Below are positions 34,895 through 46,636 of a stretch of DNA of 64,000 nt, one piece after another. Position numbers and translations under genes: made by a program. Position 1 is the stretch's first letter, and the number at the start of each line of letters is the position of its first letter. This stretch comes from Liolophura sinensis (Eukaryota; Mollusca; Polyplacophora; Chitonida; Chitonidae). The notes beneath the pieces were generated by a model. It made no database searches and had not been told where the DNA came from. It saw nothing but the letters and a program-made list of their open reading frames with translations. The DNA lies in NCBI RefSeq assembly GCF_032854445.1, contig NC_088298.1:24577295-24641294 (forward strand), written 5' to 3'.

Positions 34895-35192
34895 TCCCCG
34901 AAGTTTCTATTTCAACGGTGGCGGGAACCGGAGAGCCCGGGGTAAACCATTGACCTCCGGTTACCTACCGACAAACTTTCAAACGTGTGACATACACATA
35001 TGCACACCTTATGATGGTGGAAGATAATTAAGTGGTCGAACGAGCGTCGTCGACCGCTTATTGCAAGAAATCCTGATAAGCAACGGGAGTGAGGAATTGA
35101 TCTACAAATTCGCTGCCCAAGGCCGGATTTGAACCCGCATCTTCTGTATCCTAGCAACTCAAAGACAAACACCTAAACAGCCCGGCCTCTCT
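34895..35192 (-). mobile_element. tRNA-like SINE, fourth type (probable)
   Basis: GGCCGGATTTGAACCCGCAT reads on the minus strand as a B-box-like GGTTCAAATCC, followed by TTTAGGTGTTTGTC near an A-box-like position. The body has GGCGGGAACCGGAGAGCCCG, GGGTAAACCATTGACCTCCG. The head ends near AGCCCGGCCTC. Confidence 0.6.
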
Positions 35193-36990
35193 TCTCTCCC
35201 AAATCCCGAGAGAGATAGAAAACTTCAACGAGAAAAAAAACATTTCTTCGTCTTCTTTTAATTTTAGTTTTTTAATATATGCTTATTTATTTCCTTTTGC
35301 GGGGGAGGAGGGGGACATAATATATCACGATTCCTACCAGAGGACCTCAAGTATTTCCCGCGAGACCCTGTGACGTCAAATCGTTCCTTTCCACGCGCAG
35401 ACTGTGGTTAGCACGCGACTTGGTGCCAAACAAAGCATTCAATGTAGCTATTAATTACCGTCTCGAAACAATCTCAATAGCTCCGGGCGTTTTCTTAAGG
35501 AGACAAAGTTCGTCTGACAAGAAATCAAACAGATCCTAAATGGTGCGAAAAGAGTTATGAATATTTTAGAATGATTAATGCCTGCCCTGTGGCGGTACAT
35601 TATCCAGTTATACGTCGCAGGCCAGGGTGGGCTTTCTCGTGAACAGATGTGGACAGCCATGTGAAAGAGACATTTTAATTTTCGTCAAAATTGTGGCCGC
35701 TGCACTCATTAGCGATGCCAGTGTTTGTCCCCCTGTCAAGACAGCGCGGGGAGAGGAAGAGCGGAGGGTGGGGTAGGGGGGATTAAGCATTTAATCGGCC
35801 CCTTTAACTTTTGTCCTGGTTGTCTACATTAATCCAGTCTTCACTGGAACACATTGGCAAACAGTGTCAGTGAAACGACACTGCGTATTAAGTGTTGTTC
35901 CCATGACTCTGTCAAGTCATTTTCCTTCCACTCGACGCCGGATTTTCACTGTCCTACGACCTCTCGAGATAGAATTAGCTCCTTATCCAAACTCCAGGGT
36001 TAATTAATTTGAAACATCGCTGCGGAAACGAAGTGGGCATTCGGCTACAATAGGGACTTTCTGACGAGTTCCCTTCATTGCTTTTCAAAATAGCCGAAAA
36101 TAATCCTGAACCTTTCCCAATGGTGTCATGTTCAACGAGCAGTCGACATCAGCTTGTAAAACAAGCTCGTAAAATAAGATAACGTATAATTTATGAAATT
36201 CACCTCATTCATGTTGATATGCAAACTTATCATTAATATACAAATTTAATTAAAAATACAATGTGCCATACAAAATTTGAATATATACCCTGCATCGTTG
36301 TGTATTGATCTTTTAATAAGCTAAACTGGTCAATCGAAGGTTGAAAGTCAAAGATAACTGGCGGGCTATAAATAAATTGGCGCGCTATAGACTAATCCGA
36401 CCATTTTCGAAAGCATGCGCTTCAGATGGGAGATACGAAGGTGACGCAGGTGACATCTGAGGGTTAAATTAACGAAGTGCTAAAAGATTTAAATTTGTTA
36501 GACCCAAAATTAAGCTCAAAAATCCTGTCTCAAATTTTGACTTAAGTCAGGAATGGCTTAGGGGAATGGGTTTATGTTTTAGTGTTGTATTATTTACATG
36601 ATTATTCATTTGTTTTCTTGTTAACGAATTTTTCACTCGCACACGAAAGCTGCATGTAACTATTCTGATATATCGTATTATATTTGTTCGACTGCTGCTT
36701 TTTATACGTCGTGCTCAGGAATATTCGAATGAACAGCTTACATGGAAGAAACGCACCGCCCTCTGTCAGATACCTGATAGGCCTCAATCAAAAGCCGCAT
36801 CCGACTGACTCGTTTCACAAGGTCTGTATATAGAGGGACTTGAATATATTGTCTGAACCCAGAAACAGTTCATGGTGTAAAGAAAGTAATGCTCTTTCGG
36901 GGAAGTGAATATTCTTCATCGAAAACAACCTTCACACGAAACAAGGCAATTTATCACAACGTATATTGTAGTTGTAACAATGAGAAAGGG
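35193..36990. other. Non-coding, candidate regulatory stretch
   Basis: 35340-36130 is complex sequence with GTGACGTCAAA (CRE-like), TGTGGTTAGC (RUNX-like), GATTAATGCC and TTAATTACC (homeodomain-like). No coding signal or repeat was recognised. Confidence 0.35.
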
Positions 36991-36994
36991 GCTT

Positions 36995-37020
36995 CACCTA
37001 TTACATAAATGTAATAGGTG
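36995..37020. other. Perfect 10-bp hairpin
   Basis: CACCTATTAC, loop ATAAAT, GTAATAGGTG. It lies 70 bp before the AT microsatellite. Confidence 0.9.
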
Positions 37021-37085
37021 TCACAAGCTTCCGATCATGCTTCCGGCATGCAGATTGTGAACCTTTTCACTTACGTTGTGATGTC

Positions 37086-37088
<3 letters not shown>

Positions 37089-37166
<78 letters not shown>
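37089..37166. repeat. AT dinucleotide microsatellite
   Basis: 39 uninterrupted AT units. Sequence length here is prone to assembly error. Confidence 0.98.
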
Positions 37167-37169
<3 letters not shown>

Positions 37170-37317
37170 TCATCCAGATGTTAAAAATCTATATTCGGTA
37201 TATTCTAGTATTCGGTGTCGACTTGGTGACTTTGAAACATATGGTGCGTGCCTAAAGCAACGAATGTAACAACTTCAGCCAATGTATGACATGGTGTCCA
37301 CAGATTTCTTCATGATA

Positions 37318-38574
37318 ACAATACATCCATGAGATAACAAGTGTGAGATATGACCTACAGCTTTTGGGAAATGGCTCATCCATGAGGTAACAAGTGTGAG
37401 ATATGACCTACACCTGGGTGTCTTGGGAAATGGCTCATCCATGAGGTAACAAGTGTGAGATATGACCTACAGCTGGGTGTCTTGGGGAAATGGCTCATCC
37501 GTGAGGTAACAAGTGTGAGATATGACCTACACCTGGGTGTCTTGGGGAAATGGCTCATCCGTGAGGTAACAAGTTTGAGATATGACCTACAGCTGGGTGT
37601 CTTGGGGAAATGGCTCATCCATGAGGTAACAAGTTTGAGATATGACCTACAGCTGGGTGTCTTGGGAAATGAATCATCCATGAGGTAACAAGGTGTGAGA
37701 TATGACCTACAGCTGGGTGTCTTGGGAAAATGACTCATCCATGAGTTAACAAGTGTGAGATATGACCTACAGCTGGGTGTCTTGGGAAATGAATCATCCA
37801 TGAGGTAACAATTGTGAGATATGACCTACAGCTGGGTGTCTTGGGGAAATGACTCAATCCATGAGGTAACAAGTGTTGAGATATGACCTACAGCTTGGGG
37901 GAAATGACTCATCCATGAGGTAACAAGTGTGAGATATGACCTACAGCTGGGTGTCTTGGGGAAATGAATCATCCATGAGGTAACAAGTGTGAGATATGAC
38001 CTACAGCTGTGTGTCTTGGGGAAATGACTCATCCATGAGGTAACAAGTGTGAGATATGACCTACAGCTTTTGGAAATGGCTCATCCATGAGGTAACAAGT
38101 GTGAGATATGACCTACACCTGGGTGTCTTGGGAAATGAATCATCCATGAGGTAACAAGTGTGAGATATGACCTACAGCTGGGTGTCTTGGGAAATGACTC
38201 ATCCATGAGGTAACAAGTGTGAGATATGACCTACACTGGGTGTCTTGGGGAAATGGCTCATCCATGAGGTAACAAGTGTAAGATATGACCTACAGCTGGT
38301 GTCTTGGGGAAATGGCTCATCCATGAGGTAACAAGTGTGAGACATGACCTACAGCTGGGTGTCTTGGGGAAATGACTCATCCGTGAGGTAACAAGTGTGA
38401 GATATGACCTACACCTGGGTGTCTTGGGGAAATGGCTCATCCATGAGGTAACAAGTGTGAGATATGACTACAGCTGGGTGTCTTGGGGAAATGAATCAAT
38501 CCATGAGGTAACAAGTGTGAGATATGACCTACAGCTGGGTGTCTTGGAGAAATGGATCATCCATGAAGCAAAGC
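37318..38574. repeat. 60-bp minisatellite
   Basis: About 21 units of ATGAGGTAACAAGTGTGAGA, TATGACCTACAGCTGGGTGT, CTTGGGGAAATGGCTCATCC. Two units carry a shared deletion (CAGCTTTTGG) and many single-base indels sit in the GGGG run. Open frames on both strands come from the 60-bp period. Confidence 0.97.
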
Positions 38575-38579
38575 ATGGG

Positions 38580-40320
38580 CTTACTGGCTTCGGGGTCTCA
38601 TTGACACTCTCCATTGGTTATTCAGATGTTAAAAATATAGTATTTGGCGATGGCTTAGGCATCGGTACAGGATGCATTCGTAAGGAAACCGATTTCTTCC
38701 ACACTGAGCGCATTAGTGAAGGAAAGAATGTGGGACTCCACCAAATGTGCTATTTAACCTTGTCTCAGATGTCTTCGATAGAACGGACTTTAACAATGGC
38801 ACTTGTTACTGAGTAAACTGTTAACAATGACGAACTGTTAACACCTCTTTAAGGTTTTCAACCACAAATCAGGGAGAATGTAAATGCCATATCAGTAGAA
38901 ATTCATGTACCACCACCTGAACGACCCCGTGCGTGAGCGGATTATTTCCGCTGAAGCACAATGGAGATAGACCAGAGCACTGGGATCTTGAAGTTGCTTT
39001 GTTTGAACGTGTGATACATGCAATGAACGCCCCAATACTTTGCCATACCTTGCGTAGCGAAAGTAGGCTATAAGAAGGAAACATTTACAAAAGACGATAT
39101 GATGTACACGCGCGAAACCCATACGAAAAATACACCAATGAGGGAAAACAAAGTGACATCACTTAAATGTATACAGAATAGGACGTAAAACCAAAATAAA
39201 CAAATTATGTCCACAACAACAAAGGTAATTTATTTATCGGACTGATGTTTCACGCCGCAATCCAAGAACATTTCACTTATACGACGGCGACGAGAATTAT
39301 ACTGGTGGAAACCGAGCAGAACCCGAGGAAACTCATGACCATCGGCATGTTGCTGACAGACCTTCCCACGTATGACCGGAGAGGGGGCCCAACTCAGGTA
39401 AGAGGCTCCTGAGTTAATGTGACAGCAAAAGAAACAAGAAAACAGAACAAGTACACTAAGCTTATTGCAACATTATCCTGTTTTATATTCAATAACAAGC
39501 TCTTAAGCATTCTGTCACTAGAGTATATCTAATGTGTCACTATATTACATATACGCGCTCATAACAAGTTAGGAGCAAACCCTTCATATAGATACCTATA
39601 CACATCTAGGTTTGGTACAAAGCATACGAAATATTTGTCCTAAGCTGATATCCATTTTGGTAATACGTATCCCTGGGCTGAAATCTATACTTTAAAAACT
39701 GTACAGAAGGTTTGCTTAAATTCACTAATTATCTTAATACCCAATTAAATATGGCGAAGTGTGGTATACCAGTGAATCCTGCTCTGCAAACTGAATAAAA
39801 AAAAGAGTGATGTTTCTTTAAATATTGTCCGAAAATTCGGAACTTTGTTGTAATAGTATTTCGAATTTCGAAAATGTCCATGAACAAAATGTGAACAAAT
39901 CTTTTGGCATTCACTTTGGAACTGCCCAACCATGAATACATGGCTCTTAAAATTGTGTACCGACTATACAAGAAACATTAGAGATTTCCTAATTGTGTAA
40001 TACAATATTCAGCTTCAGAGAAAATCCAAAGTACGATCGTATGTGGTCTTACTGTCTATAGTGAATCAAACTCTTCACATCACATGCAGGAAGAAGTCAC
40101 CAAATATGGCAATTAGTTCCAAAATGTCTTTAGATTACATGTTTATCAATAACTTACAAAGCTTTGTAAATTCCATATAGGTATATATGCAAGCAGTGGT
40201 CAAAGCTTGCATTCAGCTTCAAGGTGTATCCGGTTCAGTGATTTAGTGGTTTAACGGAACTTCCAACTCAATGTATAATGCTATATGTGTGTAGTTGTTG
40301 TCAGTGTAGAGTGGGTACAA
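38580..40320. other. Non-coding apart from one SINE
   Basis: No exon recognised. The 139-codon plus frame at 38397-38816 begins in the minisatellite and runs into unique sequence without a known motif. Confidence 0.45.
39226..39422 (-). mobile_element. SINE, diverged
   Basis: TTTATTTATCGGACTGATGT, TTCACGCCGCAATCCAAGAA, TATACGACGGCGACGAGAAT, GACCTTCCCACGTATGACCG and a degraded head (GGTAAGAGGCTCCTGAGTTA). Confidence 0.9.
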
Positions 40321-40324
40321 ATGT

Positions 40325-40645
40325 AACTGATGTAGCCATTATCGAAAGTGTCATGTGATAGAAGAAAGTCCAATTGTGGACTTTTATTGGCACTAGGCAA
40401 AATGCCCATGTGTGGCACGTGTAGCACCCAGGAAGGTTACATACATTTAATTTGTGATTGATGTAGCCATTATCGGCAGTGTCATGTGATAGAAGAAAGT
40501 CCGACTGTGACTGCACGGTGCAGCCATTACCGGCACTTTAGGCAAAATGCCCATGTGTGGTACACGCGTTGCACCCAGAAGGGTTTCATAATTTGGTAAA
40601 TGATGCAGCCATTATCGGGCAGTGTCATGTGGTAAAAAATTTGTG
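40325..40645. repeat. About 135-bp direct repeat, two and a half copies
   Basis: TGATGTAGCCATTATCG..AGTGTCATGTG and ATAGAAGAAAGTCC occur at 40328 and 40460, and a third start (TGATGCAGCCATTATCGGGC) at 40601. GGCAAAATGCCCATGTGTGG follows in the first two. Unit ends differ. Confidence 0.85.
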
Positions 40646-41623
40646 GTATAAAAGACTTCAAGAAAATGATAAATATGGAAGTCGTATAATATCTATATGC
40701 TGCCTCCACACTGGGGAAATTCATTTCTATACAGAAGAAAACATTAGGACTTTCACACACAGGCAATTCTACCACCATATTCTAGAGATATTTCAACAGA
40801 ATACATGGTAGTGGCGTTAAGCAAGGTCGGCAGTATTACTTGCATGTGGTGGCAAGGCTTCTACAGACTGGATGATTATGGCTATACCATACACAGACAT
40901 ATCATGGAGAATTGTCTACATACCACTGAAGTACTTAACATGCACATGTAAGTTAAAAAGCAAATCTTACCAAACGAAAAACATCCTGAAAATCCCTTCA
41001 ATATTAAGAAAAAAAAAACGATGATCTTTTTGTTTTAAGCAGCCTCACAATTTAAATGAGGCTGCATGGGAAGACAAAAAATATGTCCTTTTTCAAAAGG
41101 AGAAATGATCGCCCTACCGGCCATTATTCAGTGGCAGATATACAAATGGCAGCCAAACAACAAAATTATGTGGGCATCCACACGCCGTTTCAATTATTTT
41201 ACAAGAAAAAAGTGTAATATAAACTCTGCACGTTCCATTTCCTGCCAAAGCATTATTTATACCATTCTTAGACACCTTTTCACTTACATGATAGGTTTAC
41301 ATTATAACCTACTTATAACATTCAACACAACACAAATATTCAAAATCGTCACATAACATGTTTGATCACAGAATGATACATATATTTATGTGTTTATATA
41401 TTAACAGGTCGTAGCTTTACCCATTTTCTATGTTCAAATAGTATCTAACGGAAACTCCATCATCCAAAGAACGAGTCCACAAAGGCAGTTTTGATCCGGT
41501 TTAATAATGGCGTACAAGGACCACGCACCTAAACCAAGTCGCTCCAAGCTGTGTACTTTCGTGTATAGTTTTCTTCCAGTTAAGGATGAATTAATCCCTT
41601 CATGTTCACGGGAAGTCTGTTGT

Positions 41624-41790
41624 CTAAGTGACGCTAGAATGTATCCTGCTATTATAACACAATATTGTGTCATATTCAACATAACATCCTGCCAGTCTAA
41701 TAGAACCTTTATGTTAACTCAATACAATATGTGAGTTATATTTAACAGAATTATCTGCTGCAATAACGAATACATTCTACGATCATTCAT
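41624..41790. mobile_element. Small palindromic MITE, copy 2
   Basis: AAGTGACGCTAGAATGTATC, CTGCTATTATAACACAATAT, TGTGTCATATTCAACATAA, with inverted end TAACGAATACATTCTACGAT. It matches the reverse complement of the element at 21862-22013. Confidence 0.82.
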
Positions 41791-42585
41791 TTTCTTGAGA
41801 GTAGCACAACTTGATGCAAGTTTGTTTGACACATGCAACTGTTTCTTAAAATCATACCCGTGAATCTTTTTGCGGTACATTGAGAATCATACCCGTGAAT
41901 CTTTTTGGTGTACACTAAGAAATTTGCATGTACTAGTCAGATGCCTTAGTGTAATTGACAAGATAGTTTACCTACATAGGAGATACTGAATGTTAATCCG
42001 TGGCATGTTCTGCAGAAATATCTTTCTTCTGAATTGTATACAACCAGGCAGCTGTGAATTCATTCTACAATGGGACAATAAAAAAAAGTACTTCTCAAAC
42101 TGGCTTCTAACATTTTCTGATATGTTTGTACATAAATATATACCTACGAACCAAATATATCTGGAATAAGAAATAAAAGAAAAGAGGGTACTGAACAATA
42201 AAGAGAACTGCAAAAACATGGATTGACTTGGATGGAAGCAAAAACAGACAGAACGTCCCAATAAACAATATTGGAGGTGAAAAAAAAAAGCATAAAAAAA
42301 CTGTCCCATAAATATTGTCTAAATTCCCACTGATACATAAATTTCACAATGCATAACAAAACATATGAAAGTCAAATGCATCGTTGCTACATGTAGTGTA
42401 AGCAATACAATGAAAAAAGCAAAAAAAGGGAAACAAGTGTTACGCCTAGTGGCTGAGTTAAAACAGTAAACAAAGTGACTTTATTTCTTTTAGATTTGCA
42501 AAATAGCTTTTAATATCAGCCAACTAAGTGCATTATCAATGTACCTGTATTTTTTCAACAAAGTCAGAACAGCAACCTTCCAAAC

Positions 42586-42745
42586 AGCCTGTACACCATC
42601 AAAACAGCCTCTACACCTTCACAACAGCCTCTAACCCTTCACAACATCCTCTAACCCTTCACAACATCCTGAACACCTTCAAAACATCCCCAACACCTTC
42701 AAAACAGCCTCTGCACTCCAAAACAGCCTCTACACCTTCAAAACA
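42586..42745. repeat. 20-bp degenerate tandem repeat
   Basis: About eight units of the type CCTCTACACCTTCAAAACAG / CCTCTAACCCTTCACAACAT. Confidence 0.9.
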
Positions 42746-42965
42746 TACGCTTGTAAAGATCATGTCCACATTTTCCGAGATTCCGAGATCCACAAAATTC
42801 AGTCTAATCAGGAATACTTTTGGGTATGACTCCTTACTGTGGATGGAGTTAGAAACTATAGAGCCTTTGTGATTTCATCTGAATGAATCGGACAATGCTG
42901 ATCAAAATGGAGAAAATATGTAGAAAGTTATTACCATGCCTTGATCATTCTGAAATGTAGCAATA

Positions 42966-43923
42966 CAGGTCTTCACTCTGGCTGAAAAACAGGCATGAGG
43001 GTCCTTCACATTGGCTGAAAAACAGGCATGAGGGTCTTCACATTGACTGAAAAACAGGCATGAGGGTCTTCACTCTGGCTGAAAAACAGGCATGAGGGTC
43101 TTCACTCTGGCTGAAAAACAGGCATGAGGGTCTTCACTCTGGCTGAAAAACAGGCATGAGGGTCTTCACTCTGGCTGAAAAACAGGCATGAGGGTCTTCA
43201 CTCTGGCTGAAAAACAGGCATGAGGGTCTTCACATTGGCTGAAAAAACAGGCATGAGGGTATTCACTCTGGCTGAAAAACAGGCATGAGGGTCTTCACAT
43301 TGGTGAAAAAACAGGCATGAGGGTCTTCACATTGGTTGAAAAACAGGCATGAGGGTATTCACTCTGGCTGAAAAACAGGCATGAGGGTCTTCACATTGGC
43401 TGAAAAACAGGCATGAGGGTCTTCACATTGGATGAAAAACAGGCATGAGGGTCTTCACATTGACTGAAAAACAGGCATGAGGGTCTTCACATTGGCTTAA
43501 GAACAGGCATGAGGGTCTTCACATTGACTTGAAAAAACAGGCATGAGGGTCTTCACATTGACTGAAAAACAGGCATGAGGGTCTTCACATTGGCTGAAAA
43601 ACAGGCATGAAGGTCTTCACACTGGCTGAAAAACAGGCATGAGGGTCTTCACACTGACTGAAAAACAGGCATGAGGGTCTTCACATTGGCTGAAAAACAG
43701 GCATGAGGGTCTTCACATTGGCTGAAAAACAGGCATGAGGGTCTTCACATTGGCTGAAAAACAGGCATGAGGGTCTTCACATTGACTGAAAAACAGGCAT
43801 GAGGGTCTTCACATTGGCTGAAAAACAGGCATGAAGGTCTTCACACTGGCTGAAAAACAGGCATGAGGGTCTTCACACTGACTGAAAAACAGGCATGAGG
43901 GTCTTCACATTGGCTGAAGAACA
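42966..43923. repeat. 32-bp minisatellite
   Basis: About 30 units of ACAGGCATGAGGGTCTTCAC and ATTGGCTGAAAA, alternating ATTGGCTG, CTCTGGCTG and ATTGACTG subtypes. A 190-bp segment appears twice (near 43580 and 43790), so larger blocks have duplicated too. It lies downstream of the ORP gene. Confidence 0.97.
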
Positions 43924-44929
43924 GGGAGACCACAAACTGAATGTTATCAGTTTCTGTAGTATGATCCAGTGTAGAATTTTCAAAATTAAAGTCTCAAGAA
44001 ATACCGAGATGAACTTTCCCCCTGAGAGAGTTAACAAAAGTTGAAAACACCGCAGAAAACACCAGAGGGTATTGAAAAAAACATACAAAAGACAAAGAAA
44101 ATAGATCCCAAATTATTGCTTATCTTCAAATGTAAAATTCAAGTAAAAAACAAAGATGCTTCTTTTATGCGATGCCAGATGAGCCCAAAGCTTATTTTTA
44201 ACACTATTTTTTGTCAAACAATGCTAAAACAAGAAGAAAAAAATCCCATAACGATCAACAGTGTAACAAAACTTGAGAAAATATGGAGAGATAATATCCA
44301 ACATTTATTTTTTTGCTTCACAAAATTTTACTCTTACTTTATGAATTTCCTTGAACAGGATGAAAATTAAGGATACAGATTAAATACTACTCCAAGTAAC
44401 ATTTTCCCCACAATCATCAAAACACTACTCAAGACTTCACCCATACAAATGAACACAATTTGTGAAATAAGTCTGCGTACCATTTAATACCATGAACATC
44501 AATTTTGCATAAACAGGAAAACCAGCATATAGGAAGATATCTATAGTAGAGATATAAAAAATAATATAACTATCACAGCTTGTTGATTTTCCAAGAGAAA
44601 ATTTTACAGCTACAAAGTATAAACAAAACTTGAAAGATTAATGGGCGTAAAAAAACTGAAAAAAACAGTGTGTGTTTTGTTTGGGGGGGGGGGGGGGGGG
44701 AGGAACTTTTGCTTTTTGTCACTCCTCAAGGAAGCCCCCTCGTACTGTATCTGTTAACACCCTGCATTTTGTACAATATACACAAAATGGTTCCACACAA
44801 TTCTGCAAATGAGCTGCTGTATAGAAGTAGATGTGAGATTTTCACGCAAAATAAGTTATGGACACATTGCAACACGTAGCTAACAAGCATTACATTCATC
44901 AGGGCTGCACAGATTTGTCAAAGCCCTGT

Positions 44930-45215
44930 GACTTTATTTTCAAAGCACTGTGACCAGGTGTGACTATTTCCAAGACAGTTTCGAGAGACTTATTTCATTG
45001 TACTGTGACTTGATTCAAGGTAAAAGGACTTCATATGGGAGTGTTCTTTCATTTCAAAGGAAGTGTGACTTTATTTCAAGGGATTATGGCTTCATTTCAT
45101 GTGATCACGACTATTTCAAACGGTGTAACCTTATTTCAAAGAAGTGTGACTTTCACAGGAGTTTGACTTTATTTCATGGGATCAAGAAAAGAGTGACTTC
45201 ATTTCACATGAATAC
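44930..45215. repeat. Degenerate GTGACTTTATTTCA repeat
   Basis: Ten or so imperfect units spaced about 25-30 bp (GTGTGACTTTATTTCAAGG and variants). Old and eroded. Confidence 0.65.
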
Positions 45216-45777
45216 TTACTTTTAACAGATATTCATATTCACAGTAATAAACTTGTAATTAATTTCTTCTGCATTTTATAGGAGGAAAACGTTTTGACAA
45301 ACATTACTCCTAAATGAACAAAGTTGTCCAAAAGCGATCTCAAACCCGCCCTGGAATTTAGGAATCCTCTGGCTGAAGTGATATCTAAGATGAATCCAGA
45401 CTTACACAGTTACAAGTAGAGTTCACAGATTGCCAGCGCTCGTTCATTTGTTCTGGCTACGATAAACTCCAGGTCACCAGCTAAGGGGAAGTCACTCCGC
45501 ACAATGGCATAAATCTTATGACATTTGATGGTTATCTCCCCTGAAACATTTCCCAGCTTAAACCTAAATCGGCCCATATTTGTGCTTAAACAGATTTATC
45601 ACTTTAGCGTTACACACATTTTTTTTTTTAAATACAAAACATGGCTAATAAAATGAATAATCATTTATTTAAACCTCACTGCACTCTACTGTACTACAGA
45701 TCTGATGGCACATTAATTCAATGCAATGTTTATAATCGTGAGCCTGATTCTCTAATCCAGCTTCAAAAATATCAGGT

Positions 45778-45783
45778 ATTTAT
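45778..45783 (-). promoter_or_regulatory. Candidate polyadenylation signal of the ORP gene
   Basis: This is the first AATAAA I find on the minus strand after the stop codon, about 750 bases downstream. A second lies at 45664-45669. Vertebrate relatives often have long 3' UTRs, so the true cleavage site may be farther left. Confidence 0.3.
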
Positions 45784-46530
45784 TCACAATCATCTTACAT
45801 CACACTGAAAATCTGATCCAGGGTTAATAAAAAACGTTTTAACATATTATAAATTTCTTCTGTGACATGGCATAACCATCAGGTTATTCTGATGTTTCTG
45901 CTATGCACCCCCTCCCCCCCTCACCGCCTCCCCCCCCCCCCCCAAAAAAAAACAAGTCCATTGTGCATATCTCAGAATAACCTCTGAGGTCCTACCCCAC
46001 CATCCACCAACTGGCCACTTCCTTTTCTACTGGTATGAATGGAATATATGTAGCTAATGTCTGACAATAGTTTCTGTTCGTAATCAAGTTCACAATCATG
46101 CCAATGAACGCACTGTTTATATAATGTAGAGCTAGATATAATTTCATAACATAACACTTAACTGTAGAGTATAATCTCACATCCTAACAACATTACACTA
46201 GCAGTCAGTGGCTAACACCACTGCATTACCAATTACATATATTATTACTTAAGAAAATTACTTACTTGCTAATTAACATTCCTTTTCCTCATGAAACAAA
46301 TAAGTCATCATTTCAAACTCATTTTCTCAAAATTCATTTTAGTCACTCACTAATGATCTCCAACAAAAAAAAAGAAGCCCTAAAAAAAAAGCCCAAAACA
46401 TAACATTCATTTTCTCCCATAATCCAAACTTTAAGCAATCGTACTGGGCAAATGTCTGTTCCGACTAAAAATTTGTAATTCTCCAGCACACAAACAAAAT
46501 GTGATTTTCTCGCCTAGAGGTGTGTCAAGG

Positions 46531-46636
46531 TCACCAGAGTTTCGTGAAGGTCATCTTGATGAAGCCTGGTTCTTTTCTCAACTCCCAGTATTTCCCGTTG
46601 AATTCGTAAGTTTCCTGACCATTCACGGCAACCTTC
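46531..46636 (-). CDS. OSBPL3/6/7: ORP gene terminal coding exon L
   Basis: 106 bp with a TGA stop at 46531-46533. The acceptor is ATGTTTTCCAG. It encodes [20 protein letters not shown] and KEPGF, ending KLW. The short WELRK.PGF...LW tail is diagnostic of the ORP3/6/7 branch. The 3' untranslated region continues to lower coordinates. Confidence 0.96.

Larger units (their letters stand above)
43925..46530 (-). other. Probable 3' UTR and downstream flank of the ORP gene
   Basis: AT-rich, no SINEs and no recognised exon. It contains a G tract (44683-44701), a C tract (45930-45943), the degenerate repeat at 44930 and the first polyadenylation signals. How much is transcribed cannot be told from sequence. 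Confidence 0.35.

Noticed and set aside
37376-38440. Minus frames of SFPKTPSCRSYL-type repeats
   Set aside because: Translation of the 60-bp minisatellite; frames break wherever the G run changes length.
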